Source: Marinobacter mangrovi (lineage in GTDB: Bacteria; Pseudomonadota; Gammaproteobacteria; Pseudomonadales; Oleiphilaceae). Taken from it: 64,000 nucleotides of DNA. Positions within the stretch are counted from its first letter, which is position 1, and each line of letters starts with the position of its first letter. The stretch lies in assembly GCF_016798325.1 (NCBI RefSeq), contig NZ_JAERVO010000004.1, forward strand, positions 1 through 64,000, given 5' to 3'. Made by a program: the position numbers and the translations under genes. Under the pieces are notes generated by a model that was not told the DNA's origin, searched no databases, and saw nothing but the letters and a program-made list of their open reading frames with translations. This document shows, in pieces, positions 32,893 through 42,527 of this stretch.

Positions 32893-33348
32893 TCAGTCCT
32901 CCCCGTCCTTGACGTGACGGGAGAGTTTTTCGAGAACTTCGCGTAAACCTTCGTCCTTCGTATGCCCGGCTTCCTCTTTGAGGAGCCGGGCATTTTCGTT
33001 ACTTAACGGCTCCTTCTTGAACACGGCCTTTGCCTTCGGGCGCGGCGGTGCCACCTTGACCTTCAAGCGCCAGGCGTACTGGAAATCCGGATCCTTTCTC
33101 AGTTCCGCCAGAATCTCGCGCTGCCGCAGACGCACCTGGCTGGCCACGACGCTGCCGTCGGCCGACACGGCCAGATCGCCATCGTGATAACTGAGAAAGC
33201 GGCAGTGGTCACGCAGGTTGGCCGGGATGGAGGCCAGCACCAGCTGTTCCGCCCGACGGTGGATCTCGGCATGGGCCAGCAACCTGCGCAGGTTAGGTTC
33301 GTGGCGGGAATCGCTGGGATCCAGTGTGAGTTGGGTCTTGCGCTTCAT
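32893..33348 (-). CDS. dciA: DciA family protein (DUF721), replicative helicase loader
   Basis: The 151-residue minus-strand protein has an N-terminal DUF721 domain (about residues 18-95: LRRLLAHAEIHRRAEQLVLA, HCRFLSYHDGDLAVSADGSV, ASQVRLRQREILAEL) and a basic, low-complexity C-terminal half. DciA is the helicase operator used in place of DnaC in most bacteria. Its place between lpxC and secA, in reverse orientation, is typical of pseudomonads and relatives. It converges on lpxC with a 10-base gap. Confidence 0.85.
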   Translation of the reverse strand: MKRKTQLTLDPSDSRHEPNLRRLLAHAEIHRRAEQLVLASIPANLRDHCRFLSYHDGDLAVSADGSVVASQVRLRQREILAELRKDPDFQYAWRLKVKVAPPRPKAKAVFKKEPLSNENARLLKEEAGHTKDEGLREVLEKLSRHVKDGED

Positions 33349-33645
33349 CGTTTTCTCACGGCATTCGATGCTCTGGACGGCGCCGGGACTCGACGGTACC
33401 CGTTACGATTGGTTACTATTTGGCACGGTTTGTGGATGTGGCCTGTATTAGACTGTTTTTACCCTCTTGAATTGGTCCCTGTCCAGCGCTGTTTCAAGGC
33501 GGAGGTCGGGGTGCCGTGATCGTCTCCATGCCGAAATGGCCCATTGTGCGGCGCCGGGGCATGTAGGCCAGACAGGCGCGTTTGTGTTGGGCGATAGCTG
33601 GCGGTAACAAGACCGGCGTCGTTCGGGGAATGTGATCGACTTATT
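33349..33645. other. divergent intergenic region dciA / M23 peptidase
   Basis: Almost 300 bases between two divergent genes. I see TTGGCA (33420-33425) with TATTAG 20 bases further on, which is too wide a spacing to call. Nothing else is recognisable: no RNA gene, no terminator and no reading frame with a ribosome binding site. Confidence 0.5.
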
Positions 33646-34584
33646 ATGAACATTATCTTCGTTGGTAAAAATCCCGGGCAGTCCCGGTCGTTGCACGTGA
33701 GCATCGGCGTTGTCGCCTGCGCATTCGTGCTGAGCGCCGCCGTGATCGGTGGTGCTGGTTGGGCCGGATACAGGCTGGCGTCCAAGGCGCCGGAGCCGGT
33801 GGCTTATGGCGCGTCGGCGCCTCTGGTTAAAAGCTGGGAATCCCGCCTGGGTGAGCAACAGGCACAGCTGCAGCATGTGCGTCAGACCGCCGGTCAGCAG
33901 GTGGATGCGTTGACACTGCGCCTGGGCCAGATGCAGGGGCGTTTGCTGCGGCTCGATGCCCTGGGGCAGCGCCTGGTGGAATCTGCTCATCTGGATAACG
34001 GTGAGTTTGATTTTGACCAGGCTCCAGCGGTGGGTGGTCCGGAAGAAGCCGGTGGTGGCGAATCCTTCCAGACCCCGGAGCTGAGCGCCATGATCGATCA
34101 GCTCGATGCCCGCATCAGTAATCGCGAGCAGCAACTGCGCCTGCTGGATCAGCTGTTGTCCCGCGAGCGTATTGAGGAAGAGCGTTTCGTGGCCGGTCGT
34201 CCCATCAAATGGGGCTGGCTGTCATCTCACTATGGCTATCGCACCGATCCGTTTACCGGCAAGCGCGCCTGGCACAGCGGCGTTGATCTGGCGGGCAAGG
34301 AAGGCAGCGATATCATTTCAGTGGCTGCGGGTGTTGTCACCTGGGCTGGTGACCGTTATGGCTACGGCAACCTGGTCGAAATCGACCACGGCAACGGCTT
34401 GCGCACCCGCTACGCCCACTGCAAGAAGGTGGACGTGTCCGTTGGCGACGTCGTCGAGAAAGGACAAGTGGTTGCCCAGATGGGCAGCACCGGTCGTTCC
34501 ACCGGGCCCCACGTGCATTTCGAGGTGCGGCGCAACGGCAAGACGCTCGACCCGGAAGATTACATCCAGCGGGCCAGTCGCTGA
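33646..34584 (+). CDS. M23 family metallopeptidase (LytM/NlpD type)
   Basis: A 312-residue protein with a signal anchor at about residues 18-44, a coiled-coil region (about 62-180) and a C-terminal LytM domain (about 200-308). All zinc and catalytic positions are present: His210-x-x-x-Asp214 and His289-Val-His291. It is therefore predicted to be an active peptidoglycan DD-endopeptidase facing the periplasm, unlike degenerate EnvC-type activators. The gene sits upstream of secA where E. coli has secM, but it is unrelated to SecM. Confidence 0.92.
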   Translation: MNIIFVGKNPGQSRSLHVSIGVVACAFVLSAAVIGGAGWAGYRLASKAPEPVAYGASAPLVKSWESRLGEQQAQLQHVRQTAGQQVDALTLRLGQMQGRLLRLDALGQRLVESAHLDNGEFDFDQAPAVGGPEEAGGGESFQTPELSAMIDQLDARISNREQQLRLLDQLLSRERIEEERFVAGRPIKWGWLSSHYGYRTDPFTGKRAWHSGVDLAGKEGSDIISVAAGVVTWAGDRYGYGNLVEIDHGNGLRTRYAHCKKVDVSVGDVVEKGQVVAQMGSTGRSTGPHVHFEVRRNGKTLDPEDYIQRASR

Positions 34585-34597
34585 GTCAGCGTCAGTA

Positions 34598-34635
34598 AAA
34601 AGCCACTGCGGGTTCGCCTCCAGTGGCTTTTTTGT
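34598..34635 (+). terminator. Rho-independent terminator after the M23 peptidase gene
   Basis: AAAAGCCACTG and CAGTGGCTTTTTT form the stem, with an inner extension CGGGTTCGCCTC as loop. A run of six T follows. It separates the peptidase gene from secA. Confidence 0.88.
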
Positions 34636-34730
34636 GGCCGGCCCGCTCTTCAATAGCGCACTAACACCCTGTAATGTGAGCTGTCACCCGAGGACAAGGC
34701 CGTACCTTTCGCCCGCAAAAGAAATAAGGT

Positions 34731-34967
34731 TAGAATGCCGTCTTTGTAGGGGGACTTCTGAAAAGCTCAGCCTCGCAGGCCAACCTCCGGATTCCGGGAC
34801 TTTTTCAGTCGTTCTCAAGGCATACCCGGGATGGGTCCCCTTGTCCCATCGTGCCTCGGTACGGTGTCTTCTGTGATGCCTTCCCCCGCAAGGGGTCCTG
34901 AATTGGCAGGCGCCTGTGGCCGACCGGGTCACTGGGTGCATTTCGTTAATCAAAGAAGCAGTGGTCT
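34731..34967 (+). promoter_or_regulatory. secA upstream region with a structured candidate leader
   Basis: TAGAAT (34731-34736) is a possible -10 box with a poor -35. The bases that follow can fold strongly: CTGAAAAG (34758-34765) with CTTTTTCAG (34800-34808), enclosing two hairpins, GCCT-CGC-AGGC (34770-34780) and CCGG-ATT-CCGG (34787-34797). Further on are GATGGG/CCCATC (34830-34850) and CCCC-GCAA-GGGG (34884-34895). No SecM-like reading frame is evident. Folding is read by eye; function is inference. Confidence 0.4.
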
Positions 34968-37712
34968 ATGTTCACGAAGGTCGCAACGAAGTTGTTCGGC
35001 AGTAAAAACGCCCGAGAAATTAAGCGGATGCGGAAGGCCGTCTCCCGGATCAATGAGCTGGAAGAGTCCTTCGGGGCGCTGTCGGACACCGAGCTGCAGG
35101 GCAAGACGGCCGAGTTCCGGCGTCGGCTGGACGAGGGTGAAACCCTGGATCAACTGCTGCCCGAAGCCTTCGCTACGGCCCGGGAAGCGGGCAAGCGGGT
35201 GCTGGGCATGCGGCACTTCGACGTCCAGATGATCGGTGCCATGACCCTGCACGAAGGCCGCATCGCCGAGATGAAGACCGGTGAGGGTAAGACCCTGGTG
35301 GCAACGGCTTCCGTGTACCTCAATGCCCTCCCGGGGGATGGCGTTCACGTGGTGACCGTTAACGACTACCTCGCCTCCCGGGATGCCGAGTGGATGGGCA
35401 AGCTCTATCGCTTCCTCGGCCTGCAAGTGGGCGTCATCGTTGCCGGTCAGGATGCGGCAGCCAAGCGTGAAGCTTATGCCGCCGACATCACCTACGGCAC
35501 CAATAACGAATTCGGGTTTGATTACCTGCGTGACAACATGGCGTTCAGCACCGCCGACAAGGTGCAGCGCGGCCTGAACTACGCCATTGTGGACGAAGTT
35601 GACTCCATCCTGATCGACGAAGCGCGTACCCCGCTGATCATCTCCGGTGCGGCGGAAGACAGCTCCAAGGTCTACCTGGCGGTGAATACGCTGGTTCCGA
35701 GCCTGGATAAGGGCGAGCCGGTGGAGGAGGGCGAGCCCTCCGGTGATTTCACCATCGATGAGAAGAGCCGTCAGGTGGAGCTGACCGAAGCCGGTCATGA
35801 GAAAGTGGAAGACCTGCTGATCGAGAAGGGGCTGTTGGGTGAAGAGGAAAGCCTCTACTCCGCGTCGAACCTCAGTCTTCTGCACCATGTGCATTCAGCG
35901 CTGCGGGCGCATCACCTGTTCCAGCGCGACGTGGACTACATCGTCCAGGGCGGTCAGGTGGTGATCGTTGATGAACACACCGGTCGGACCATGCCGGGCC
36001 GCCGTTGGAGCGAGGGCCTGCACCAGGCCATCGAGGCCAAAGAAGGCGTCAATATCCAGGCCGAGAGTCAGACCCTGGCCTCCACCACCTTCCAGAACTA
36101 CTTCCGTCTGTATAACAAACTGGCTGGCATGACCGGTACCGCCGACACGGAAGCCTTCGAGTTCCGCCAGATCTACGGCCTGGACGTGGTGGTTATTCCG
36201 CCCAACCGTCCGATTCAGCGTATTGACTACAACGATCTGGTCTACCTGACGCAGGAAGAGAAGTACCAGGCGATCATCGACGAAATCAAGGACGTCACCA
36301 GTGAAGGTCGTCCGGTGCTGGTGGGCACCGGCTCCATCGAAGCCTCCGAACTGCTGTCGATGCTGCTGCGCAAGGCCAAGATCGACCACCAGGTCCTGAA
36401 CGCCAAGCAGCACGAGAAAGAGGCCCACGTCATCGCCCAGGCCGGTCGTCCGGGGGCGGTGACCATCGCCACCAACATGGCGGGCCGGGGTACGGACATC
36501 GTGCTCGGCGGTAACTGGGAAGAAGAGGTCGCCCAGTTGGAAAATCCGACCGAAGAGCAGGTGGCCCGGGTCAAGGCGGAGTGGACCGAGACCCACAACA
36601 AGGTATTGGAAGCGGGCGGCCTGCACATTGTGGGTACCGAACGTCACGAATCCCGCCGTATCGACAACCAGCTGCGTGGTCGTGCCGGCCGTCAGGGGGA
36701 TCCGGGTTCCTCCCGTTTCTTCCTGTCGCTGGAAGACAACCTGATGCGGATCTTCGCCCCGGATCGCGTGAAGAACATCATGCAGGCGATGGGCATGAAG
36801 AAGGGCGAGGCCATCGAACACCGCATGGTCACCAACGCCATTGAAAAATCACAGCGCAAGGTTGAAGGCCGTAACTTCGACATGCGGAAGACGTTGCTGG
36901 AGTACGACGACGTCGCCAACGACCAGCGCAGTGTCATCTACGAGCAGCGTAACGAGGTCATGGCTTCCGAAGACATCAGCGAACTGGTCGATACCGTGCG
37001 CGCCGATGTGGTCGACAGCGTGATCAGCGAGTACATCCCGCCGCAGAGCATGCCGGAACAGTGGGATGTCGCCGGTCTAGAGGCTCAGTTGCAGTCTGAA
37101 CTGGCGGTGGAGCTGCCGGTCCAGAAATGGCTGGATGAAGACCAGAGTCTCTACGAAGAGAACCTCCGGGAACGCATTCTCGAGGAAATCATCAAGGTCT
37201 ACCGTGAGAAGGAAGAGGTTGCCGGGGCCGAAGCCATGCGCAACTTCGAGAAACAGGTCTTCCTGCAGGTGCTGGATACCCTCTGGAAAGAGCACCTGTC
37301 CAACATGGACCACCTGCGTCGCGGTATCCATCTGCGCGGCTACGCTCAGAAGAACCCGAAACAGGAATACAAGCGTGAGGCGTTCAACCTGTTCGAAGCC
37401 ATGCTGGACGCCATGAAGCGAGACGTCACCCGGATTCTCTGCCACGTGCGGGTCCAGGGTGAGACTGAGATGGAAGAGATCGAGCGTCGGCGCCGTGAAG
37501 AGCTGGAGCGCCAGATGGCCGCTGCCAACCTGAAGCATGAGCAGGCCAGCGCCACCGCGCAATCAGCCGCCGGTGACGGCGACGATGAGCAGCAACAGGC
37601 CCAGGGCCAACCGGAGACCTACGTGCGCAGTGAACGCAAAGTCGGGCGCAACGAGCCTTGCCCGTGCGGCTCCGGTAAGAAATACAAGCAGTGTCACGGC
37701 CGGGTGGCCTGA
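34968..37712 (+). CDS. secA: preprotein translocase ATPase SecA
   Basis: The 914-residue motor drives precursor proteins through Sec[14 protein letters not shown] is Walker [17 protein letters not shown] Walker [15 protein letters not shown] and [17 protein letters not shown] are helicase motifs of the second nucleotide-binding fold. A charged, Gln-rich linker leads to the zinc-binding tail [14 protein letters not shown], which binds SecB and lipids. Length is close to E. coli (901). ATG follows AAAGAAGCAG, a modest ribosome binding site. Confidence 0.98.
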   Translation: MFTKVATKLFGSKNAREIKRMRKAVSRINELEESFGALSDTELQGKTAEFRRRLDEGETLDQLLPEAFATAREAGKRVLGMRHFDVQMIGAMTLHEGRIAEMKTGEGKTLVATASVYLNALPGDGVHVVTVNDYLASRDAEWMGKLYRFLGLQVGVIVAGQDAAAKREAYAADITYGTNNEFGFDYLRDNMAFSTADKVQRGLNYAIVDEVDSILIDEARTPLIISGAAEDSSKVYLAVNTLVPSLDKGEPVEEGEPSGDFTIDEKSRQVELTEAGHEKVEDLLIEKGLLGEEESLYSASNLSLLHHVHSALRAHHLFQRDVDYIVQGGQVVIVDEHTGRTMPGRRWSEGLHQAIEAKEGVNIQAESQTLASTTFQNYFRLYNKLAGMTGTADTEAFEFRQIYGLDVVVIPPNRPIQRIDYNDLVYLTQEEKYQAIIDEIKDVTSEGRPVLVGTGSIEASELLSMLLRKAKIDHQVLNAKQHEKEAHVIAQAGRPGAVTIATNMAGRGTDIVLGGNWEEEVAQLENPTEEQVARVKAEWTETHNKVLEAGGLHIVGTERHESRRIDNQLRGRAGRQGDPGSSRFFLSLEDNLMRIFAPDRVKNIMQAMGMKKGEAIEHRMVTNAIEKSQRKVEGRNFDMRKTLLEYDDVANDQRSVIYEQRNEVMASEDISELVDTVRADVVDSVISEYIPPQSMPEQWDVAGLEAQLQSELAVELPVQKWLDEDQSLYEENLRERILEEIIKVYREKEEVAGAEAMRNFEKQVFLQVLDTLWKEHLSNMDHLRRGIHLRGYAQKNPKQEYKREAFNLFEAMLDAMKRDVTRILCHVRVQGETEMEEIERRRREELERQMAAANLKHEQASATAQSAAGDGDDEQQQAQGQPETYVRSERKVGRNEPCPCGSGKKYKQCHGRVA

Positions 37713-37865
37713 CAGACGACTTGAAAAGGCACTGTCGGCCTTGGCAGGCAGTGCTCAGGAACACGCAACGTCCGCTGAATCGGGGCCGCTGGAGCGGGCC
37801 GGGAGAGCGGACGTTTTTCGTATCTGAGGAGCCGATTGGAGGTTCCCCGAACCAGGAGAATAAGC

Positions 37866-39083
37866 ATGGCGGTTGGATTGGGCCCCTTGCCGGATTTCTA
37901 CCCCGTTGCCGGTCTGCGGTTGGGCGTGGCCCGCGCAGGCATCAAGAAGCCGGGGCGCCGCGATCTGGTGCTGATGGCGCTGGATGAAGGCGCCCGAGTG
38001 GCCGGCATATTTACGCGCAACCAGTTCTGTGCGGCACCGGTGCTGGTGACCCGAGACCATTTGGGGCAGGCGGCGCCACGTTACCTGATGATCAATACGG
38101 GCAACGCCAACGCCGGAAACGGCGAGCAGGGACGCACCGATGCAGAGGCCTGTTGTGCGGCGCTGGCGGAGCTGTCCGGTGTCACCGCCCAACAGGTGCT
38201 GCCGTTCTCCACCGGGGTCATTGGCGAGCCGCTGCCGGTGGAGAAGATCCGCAATGGCCTGCCGGAAGCGCTGGATACCCTGTCGGAAACCCGCTGGGCC
38301 GAGGCCGCCGAAGGCATCATGACCACCGACACCCTGCCCAAGGGCGCCACCCGTCGGCTGGAAGTCGACGGTCAGCCGGTCCATATATCCGGCATCAGCA
38401 AGGGCGCCGGCATGATCCGCCCCAACATGGCGACCATGCTGGGCTTTATAGCCACGGATATCGCCATCGAGCCGTCGCTGCTCCAGACGCTGGTTTCGGA
38501 GCTGGGGGAGCAGTCGTTCAACCGCATCACCATCGATGGCGATACCTCGACCAACGACTGTTGCATGCTGGTGGCCACTGGCAAGAGCGACGCGCCGGAG
38601 CTGACGGCCGACAGTCCGCACCTGCCGGTCTTCCGCGAAGCACTGCGGGAACTGTTCATGACCCTGGCCCACGCGATTGTGAGGGACGGCGAGGGCGCCA
38701 CCAAGTTCATCACCATTCGCGTGGAGACGGCGGGCAACCAGCAGGAGGCACTGGATGTGGCTTACACGCTCGCCCATTCGCCTCTGGTCAAGACCGCCCT
38801 GTTTGCGTCGGATCCGAACTGGGGCCGCATCCTGGCGGCCGTCGGTCGCGCCGGCGTGCCGGACCTGAATCTGACGGACATCGAGATCGATCTGGGTGAT
38901 GTGGCGCTGGTGCGCAACGGTGGCCGGGCAGCGGATTACACCGAAGCGCGCGGCCAGGCCGTGATGGACCAGTCCGACATCAGCATCCGTATTGCGTTGG
39001 GCCGTGGCGATGTCAACGAGACGGTCTGGACCTGCGACTTGTCCCATGATTATGTGACCATCAACGCCGAGTACCGGACCTGA
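37866..39083 (+). CDS. argJ: bifunctional glutamate N-acetyltransferase / amino-acid acetyltransferase
   Basis: The 405-residue enzyme transfers the acetyl group from N-acetylornithine to glutamate, closing the acetyl cycle of arginine synthesis. It is made as a precursor that cuts itself before Thr190 in NMATMLGF. The ATG at 37866 has AGGAGA six bases before it; the ten extra residues of a longer frame are not needed. NTGNANAGNGEQG and FSTGVIGEPLP are conserved. Whether it also uses acetyl-CoA cannot be told by eye. The next gene starts one base after its stop. Confidence 0.95.
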   Translation: MAVGLGPLPDFYPVAGLRLGVARAGIKKPGRRDLVLMALDEGARVAGIFTRNQFCAAPVLVTRDHLGQAAPRYLMINTGNANAGNGEQGRTDAEACCAALAELSGVTAQQVLPFSTGVIGEPLPVEKIRNGLPEALDTLSETRWAEAAEGIMTTDTLPKGATRRLEVDGQPVHISGISKGAGMIRPNMATMLGFIATDIAIEPSLLQTLVSELGEQSFNRITIDGDTSTNDCCMLVATGKSDAPELTADSPHLPVFREALRELFMTLAHAIVRDGEGATKFITIRVETAGNQQEALDVAYTLAHSPLVKTALFASDPNWGRILAAVGRAGVPDLNLTDIEIDLGDVALVRNGGRAADYTEARGQAVMDQSDISIRIALGRGDVNETVWTCDLSHDYVTINAEYRT

Positions 39084-39084
39084 T

Positions 39085-40032
39085 ATGAAGGAAGTCCATG
39101 TCGCCGTCGGTGTGGTGCGCCAGGGGAATCGCATCCTGATTGCCCGGCGCCCAGATGAGGCGCATCAGGGCGGTTTGCTGGAGTTTCCCGGTGGCAAAGT
39201 CGAGCCCGGTGAACGTGTTCAGCAAGCGCTGGTTCGCGAACTGGATGAGGAAGTCGGCATCCACATCGCCGAGGGTGACCTTCAGCCGGTGATCGGCATT
39301 CGCCACGACTACGGCGACAAGCGGGTGTTTCTCGATGTCTGGGAGACCGTGCGCTTTGAGGGCGAACCGCACGGGCGGGAAGGGCAGCCGGTGCAGTGGT
39401 TGGCGCTGGATGCCCTGAGCGATGACGATTTTCCGGCTGCAAACCGGCCGATTATCCGGGCGTTGCGATTGCCTCATCAGTACCCGATCACCGGTGGCGC
39501 CGGTCTGGATGGTGGGGCGCTGGTTGCGCAGACGTGCCGGCACCTGGCGGAGCTGTCACCTTCAATCTGCCTGTTCCGCGCGCCCTGGCTGTCCCGCGAA
39601 GCCTATCTGGACGCTGCCGGCCAACTGCTCGACTGGTGTTCGGCTCGCTCGATACGTCTGATGCTCCACGGCGACCCGACGCTCCTGGAGTCCGTGCCTG
39701 CGGCCGGTATACACCTGCCATGGCGAGTGGCCGGGCAGCTCGATACGCGACCGTTGGCCAGTTCGGGGTTGTTGGGCGTATCCTGTCATCAGGTTGATGA
39801 ATTGGCGCATGCCGCTCGTTTGGGCGCTGATTTTGCCACCCTGGGCCCGGTCGCCAGAACGGCCAGCCACCCGGATGCGGCGCCCATGGGATGGGCCCGG
39901 TTTACGGACCTCGTGGCCACGGCCACGGTACCGGTGTATGCACTGGGCGGATTGGCGTTGAACCACGTGAATCAGGCCCGTAAAGCCGGGGCACAGGGCG
40001 TTGCGGGCATTGGCATGTGGTGGCGGAATTGA
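39085..40032 (+). CDS. mutT: Nudix hydrolase (MutT) fused to a ThiE-like domain
   Basis: The 315-residue protein has a Nudix domain (residues 1-130) with the complete box GGKVEPGE...RELDEEVGI at 37-59, close to MutT, which removes 8-oxo-dGTP. A thiamine-phosphate-synthase-like TIM-barrel domain follows (about 135-315), including [18 protein letters not shown] and a GGL segment near the end. This fusion is known in pseudomonads and relatives; the role of the second domain is unknown. It follows argJ by one base and the moaC start region overlaps its end. Confidence 0.9.
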   Translation: MKEVHVAVGVVRQGNRILIARRPDEAHQGGLLEFPGGKVEPGERVQQALVRELDEEVGIHIAEGDLQPVIGIRHDYGDKRVFLDVWETVRFEGEPHGREGQPVQWLALDALSDDDFPAANRPIIRALRLPHQYPITGGAGLDGGALVAQTCRHLAELSPSICLFRAPWLSREAYLDAAGQLLDWCSARSIRLMLHGDPTLLESVPAAGIHLPWRVAGQLDTRPLASSGLLGVSCHQVDELAHAARLGADFATLGPVARTASHPDAAPMGWARFTDLVATATVPVYALGGLALNHVNQARKAGAQGVAGIGMWWRN

Positions 40033-40049
40033 ATGCTGGAGAAAAACGA

Positions 40050-40529
40050 TTGAGTGAACTGACCCACCTGGACGAAACCGGTGCCGCGCGCATGGTCGAT
40101 GTGACGGAAAAAGCCGTCACCAGCCGTGAGGCGCGGGCCGAAGGGTTTATCGCCATGCGGCCCGAGACGGTTGCGATGATCGTCGACGGTGAGCACCCCA
40201 AGGGCGATGTGCTGGCCACGGCGCGCATTGCCGGCATCATGGCGGCCAAGAAGACCCATGAACTGATTCCGCTGTGCCATGCGCTGAACCTGACCTCGGT
40301 GAAGGTCCATCTGGCACCCGTACTTGACGGCGATACCGGCGTGCATCTGGAAGCGGTCTGCCGACTGACGGGGCAGACCGGGGTCGAAATGGAAGCGCTG
40401 ACGGCGGTTAACATCGCCGCATTGACGCTTTACGACATGTGCAAAGCCGTGGACCGGGGTATGGTTATCCGGGATGTGCGTCTGCTCGAAAAGCAGGGCG
40501 GGCGGTCTGGTCACTGGAAAAGGGGGTAG
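40050..40529 (+). CDS. moaC: cyclic pyranopterin monophosphate synthase MoaC
   Basis: A 159-residue enzyme that with MoaA converts GTP to cyclic pyranopterin monophosphate for molybdenum cofactor. [47 protein letters not shown] and [20 protein letters not shown] are conserved. The best start is TTG at 40050, with GGAG eight bases before it, giving an N-terminus ([10 protein letters not shown]) that matches E. coli. A GTG at 40017 inside mutT would add 11 residues. moaA follows after one base. Confidence 0.95.
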   Translation: MSELTHLDETGAARMVDVTEKAVTSREARAEGFIAMRPETVAMIVDGEHPKGDVLATARIAGIMAAKKTHELIPLCHALNLTSVKVHLAPVLDGDTGVHLEAVCRLTGQTGVEMEALTAVNIAALTLYDMCKAVDRGMVIRDVRLLEKQGGRSGHWKRG

Positions 40530-40530
40530 C

Positions 40531-41523
40531 ATGACGGCAGCGCTGGTGGACAATTTTGGGCGGGAGGTCACGTACGTCCGCATCTCCGTCACGGATCGCT
40601 GCGATTTTCGTTGTGTGTATTGCATGTCCGAGGACATGACCTTCCTGCCGAAGTCCGAGATCCTGTCCCTGGAAGAAATTGAGGTCATTGCCCGCAACCT
40701 GGTGGCCTGTGGCGTCCGCAAGATTCGTCTGACCGGTGGAGAGCCGCTGGTGCGGCCGGGTGTGGTCGGCTTGGCCGAGCGACTGAAAGCGCTGCCGGGG
40801 CTGCGCGAACTGTGTATGACCACCAATGGCGGCCGTCTGGAGGAATTCGCCGAGCCGCTCAAGGCGGCGGGCGTGGACCGGCTCAATATCAGCCTGGACA
40901 GCCTGGACCCCGAGCGATTCCGGGAACTGACCCGGATTGGCAAACTGGAGCGGGTACTGGCCGGCATCGATGCCGCCCAGCGAGCCGGATTCCAGCACAC
41001 CAAGCTCAATGCCGTCGTCCTAAAGGGGCGTAACGCAGACGAAGTGATTCCCCTGGTTCGCTTTGCGGTGGAAAAGGGACTCGATATCAGCTTTATCGAA
41101 GAAATGCCCCTGGGGGTTATCACCGAGCACGACCGGGCCGAAGCCTTCTGCTCCAGTGACGAGATTCGCGAGACGCTGGCCACGGTTTTTGACCTGCAAC
41201 CGGTTGGCGATGACACCGGCGGGCCGTCCCGTTACTGGCAGGTGGATGGCCATCCCAATCGGATTGGCTTTATTTCCCCGCACAGTCATAACTTCTGCGG
41301 CGACTGCAACCGGGTGCGTTTGACCACGGAAGGGCGTCTGCTGTTGTGCCTGGGCAACGAACACTCCATGGACCTGCGCGAGGTGATCCGCTCGCGACCG
41401 GGGGACGACCTGGCGGTGCAGAAGGCGCTGCATGAGGCCATGACGCTCAAACCGGAGCGGCATTATTTCTCCCACGATGCCGAACCCCAGATTCTGCGCT
41501 TTATGAACGCCACGGGCGGTTGA
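40531..41523 (+). CDS. moaA: GTP 3',8-cyclase MoaA
   Basis: The 330-residue radical SAM enzyme catalyses the first step of molybdopterin synthesis. The SAM cluster ligands are Cys24, Cys28 and Cys31 (CDFRCVYC), and the second cluster lies in [22 protein letters not shown]. The protein ends in Gly-Gly, needed for activity in the family. The ATG follows AAAGGGGGTAG; a longer frame starting within moaC is not supported. It forms an operon with moaC. Confidence 0.96.
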   Translation: MTAALVDNFGREVTYVRISVTDRCDFRCVYCMSEDMTFLPKSEILSLEEIEVIARNLVACGVRKIRLTGGEPLVRPGVVGLAERLKALPGLRELCMTTNGGRLEEFAEPLKAAGVDRLNISLDSLDPERFRELTRIGKLERVLAGIDAAQRAGFQHTKLNAVVLKGRNADEVIPLVRFAVEKGLDISFIEEMPLGVITEHDRAEAFCSSDEIRETLATVFDLQPVGDDTGGPSRYWQVDGHPNRIGFISPHSHNFCGDCNRVRLTTEGRLLLCLGNEHSMDLREVIRSRPGDDLAVQKALHEAMTLKPERHYFSHDAEPQILRFMNATGG

Positions 41524-41576
41524 TACGGATCGGGCGCATCTACGTAGGTTTCAGGGTACGCCGACCCGGTCCATTC

Positions 41577-41585
41577 TGCTAAAAT
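41577..41585 (+). promoter_or_regulatory. extended -10 promoter candidate for ribA
   Basis: TGC-TAAAAT forms an extended -10 element about 35 bases before the GTG start of ribA. The -35 region is poor, which such promoters tolerate. No FMN riboswitch fits in the short leader. Confidence 0.5.
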
Positions 41586-41617
41586 GCGCCGCCTGTTAAT
41601 CTGAGTGAGGTAACGCC

Positions 41618-42226
41618 GTGGCCGTTCGCTATGTCCAGAGCTGCCGACTCCCGACGCCTTTCGGCGTTTTCGACATGCATGGGTTCGAGGAACCGGACAC
41701 CGGCAAGGAGCACGTTGCACTGACCCTCGGGTCGGTCGACGGGGATGCGCCCGTGCTGGCCCGTACCCACTCCGAGTGCCTCACCGGCGATGCGCTCTAC
41801 AGCATGCGCTGTGACTGTGGTTATCAGCTGGAAGAAGCGTTACGCAGTATTGCCCGGGAAGGGCGGGGGATTCTCATGTACCTGCGTCAGGAAGGCCGGG
41901 GCATTGGCCTGCTGAATAAAATCCGGGCGTATCACCTGCAGGACCAGGGCGCGGACACCGTCGAAGCCAACGAGCAGTTGGGGTTTGCGGCGGATCTGCG
42001 GGATTACAGCATGTGCAAGGACATGCTGGATCACCTGGGCATCGCCCGCCTCAAGCTCATGACCAACAACCCCCGTAAGGTTAACGCCCTGCGCGGCCTG
42101 GGTATCGACATCGTCGAACGGGTGCCGCTGCACGTGGGCCGCAATCCCCATAACGAAAACTACCTCGCCACAAAGCAGAGCAAGCTGGGCCACTGGCTGG
42201 AGACGCATCAGGACGACGAGGCCTGA
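41618..42226 (+). CDS. ribA: GTP cyclohydrolase II
   Basis: The 202-residue zinc enzyme opens the imidazole ring of GTP, the first step of riboflavin synthesis. Zinc ligands are Cys54, Cys65 and Cys67 ([17 protein letters not shown]). The substrate loop [22 protein letters not shown] and [13 protein letters not shown] are conserved. The GTG start follows GAGGTAAC. It is a stand-alone RibA with no RibB domain. Confidence 0.96.
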   Translation: MAVRYVQSCRLPTPFGVFDMHGFEEPDTGKEHVALTLGSVDGDAPVLARTHSECLTGDALYSMRCDCGYQLEEALRSIAREGRGILMYLRQEGRGIGLLNKIRAYHLQDQGADTVEANEQLGFAADLRDYSMCKDMLDHLGIARLKLMTNNPRKVNALRGLGIDIVERVPLHVGRNPHNENYLATKQSKLGHWLETHQDDEA

Positions 42227-42330
42227 ATTCCGGCGGATTCGCTTTGGGAAGGAATGGCAGCCCTGGCGGGCTGCTCCGAAGCTGAAGCGTCGGCTACGTT
42301 TCGAGGCACACTCGAGTATACAGTTGCCAC
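42227..42330. other. ribA downstream region
   Basis: About 100 bases between ribA and the inverted-repeat element. GCAGCCC-TGGC-GGGCTGC (42252-42269) is a good hairpin, but no run of T follows, so I do not call it a terminator. Nothing else is visible. Confidence 0.5.
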
Positions 42331-42492
42331 GTAGGTTGGGCTGACGCAGGAAGCCCAACAACCGAAGCCTTCAGTAGGCTATGACATCGAGCCTGTTTCG
42401 CCCTGCCTGCTAATGCTCTGATCGGAGAAGCACCGTTTTGAAGGCTTCTCCGAGAAATCCCCTGTCGAGCTTCCTGCGTCAGCCCAAGCTAC
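42331..42492. repeat. 162-bp MITE-like element with 24-bp terminal inverted repeats
   Basis: The left end (42331-42354, GTAGGTTGGGCTGACGCAGG then AAGC) matches the complement of the right end (42469-42492) at 23 of 24 positions. The left arm can also fold on itself (TTGGGCT with AGCCCAA). An inner hairpin, GGAGAAGC with GCTTCTCC, lies at 42424-42450. It has no reading frame of note. Short sequences of the GTAGGTTGGG type are known as widespread intergenic repeats in proteobacteria; calling it mobile is inference. It lies between the convergent ends of ribA and dxs. Confidence 0.65.
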
Positions 42493-42527
42493 GCTACTGA
42501 ACGCCCTAAAGGGGCAAGGTGCCCCGC

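Noticed and set aside
33420-33451. TTGGCA ... TATTAG as promoter of the M23 peptidase gene
   Set aside because: Spacing is 20 bases, outside the usual 16-18 range.
34684-34953. Possible 89-residue minus-strand protein in the secA upstream gap
   Set aside because: It has no ribosome binding site or family match and lies across the hairpin-rich leader; it looks like chance.
37755-39134. Open frame of about 459 codons opposite argJ
   Set aside because: It is a composition-driven antisense frame; argJ on the other strand matches its family in full length.
42511-42525. GGGGCA/TGCCCC hairpin as dxs terminator
   Set aside because: The stem is only six base pairs and is followed by just three T on the dxs strand, too weak to call.
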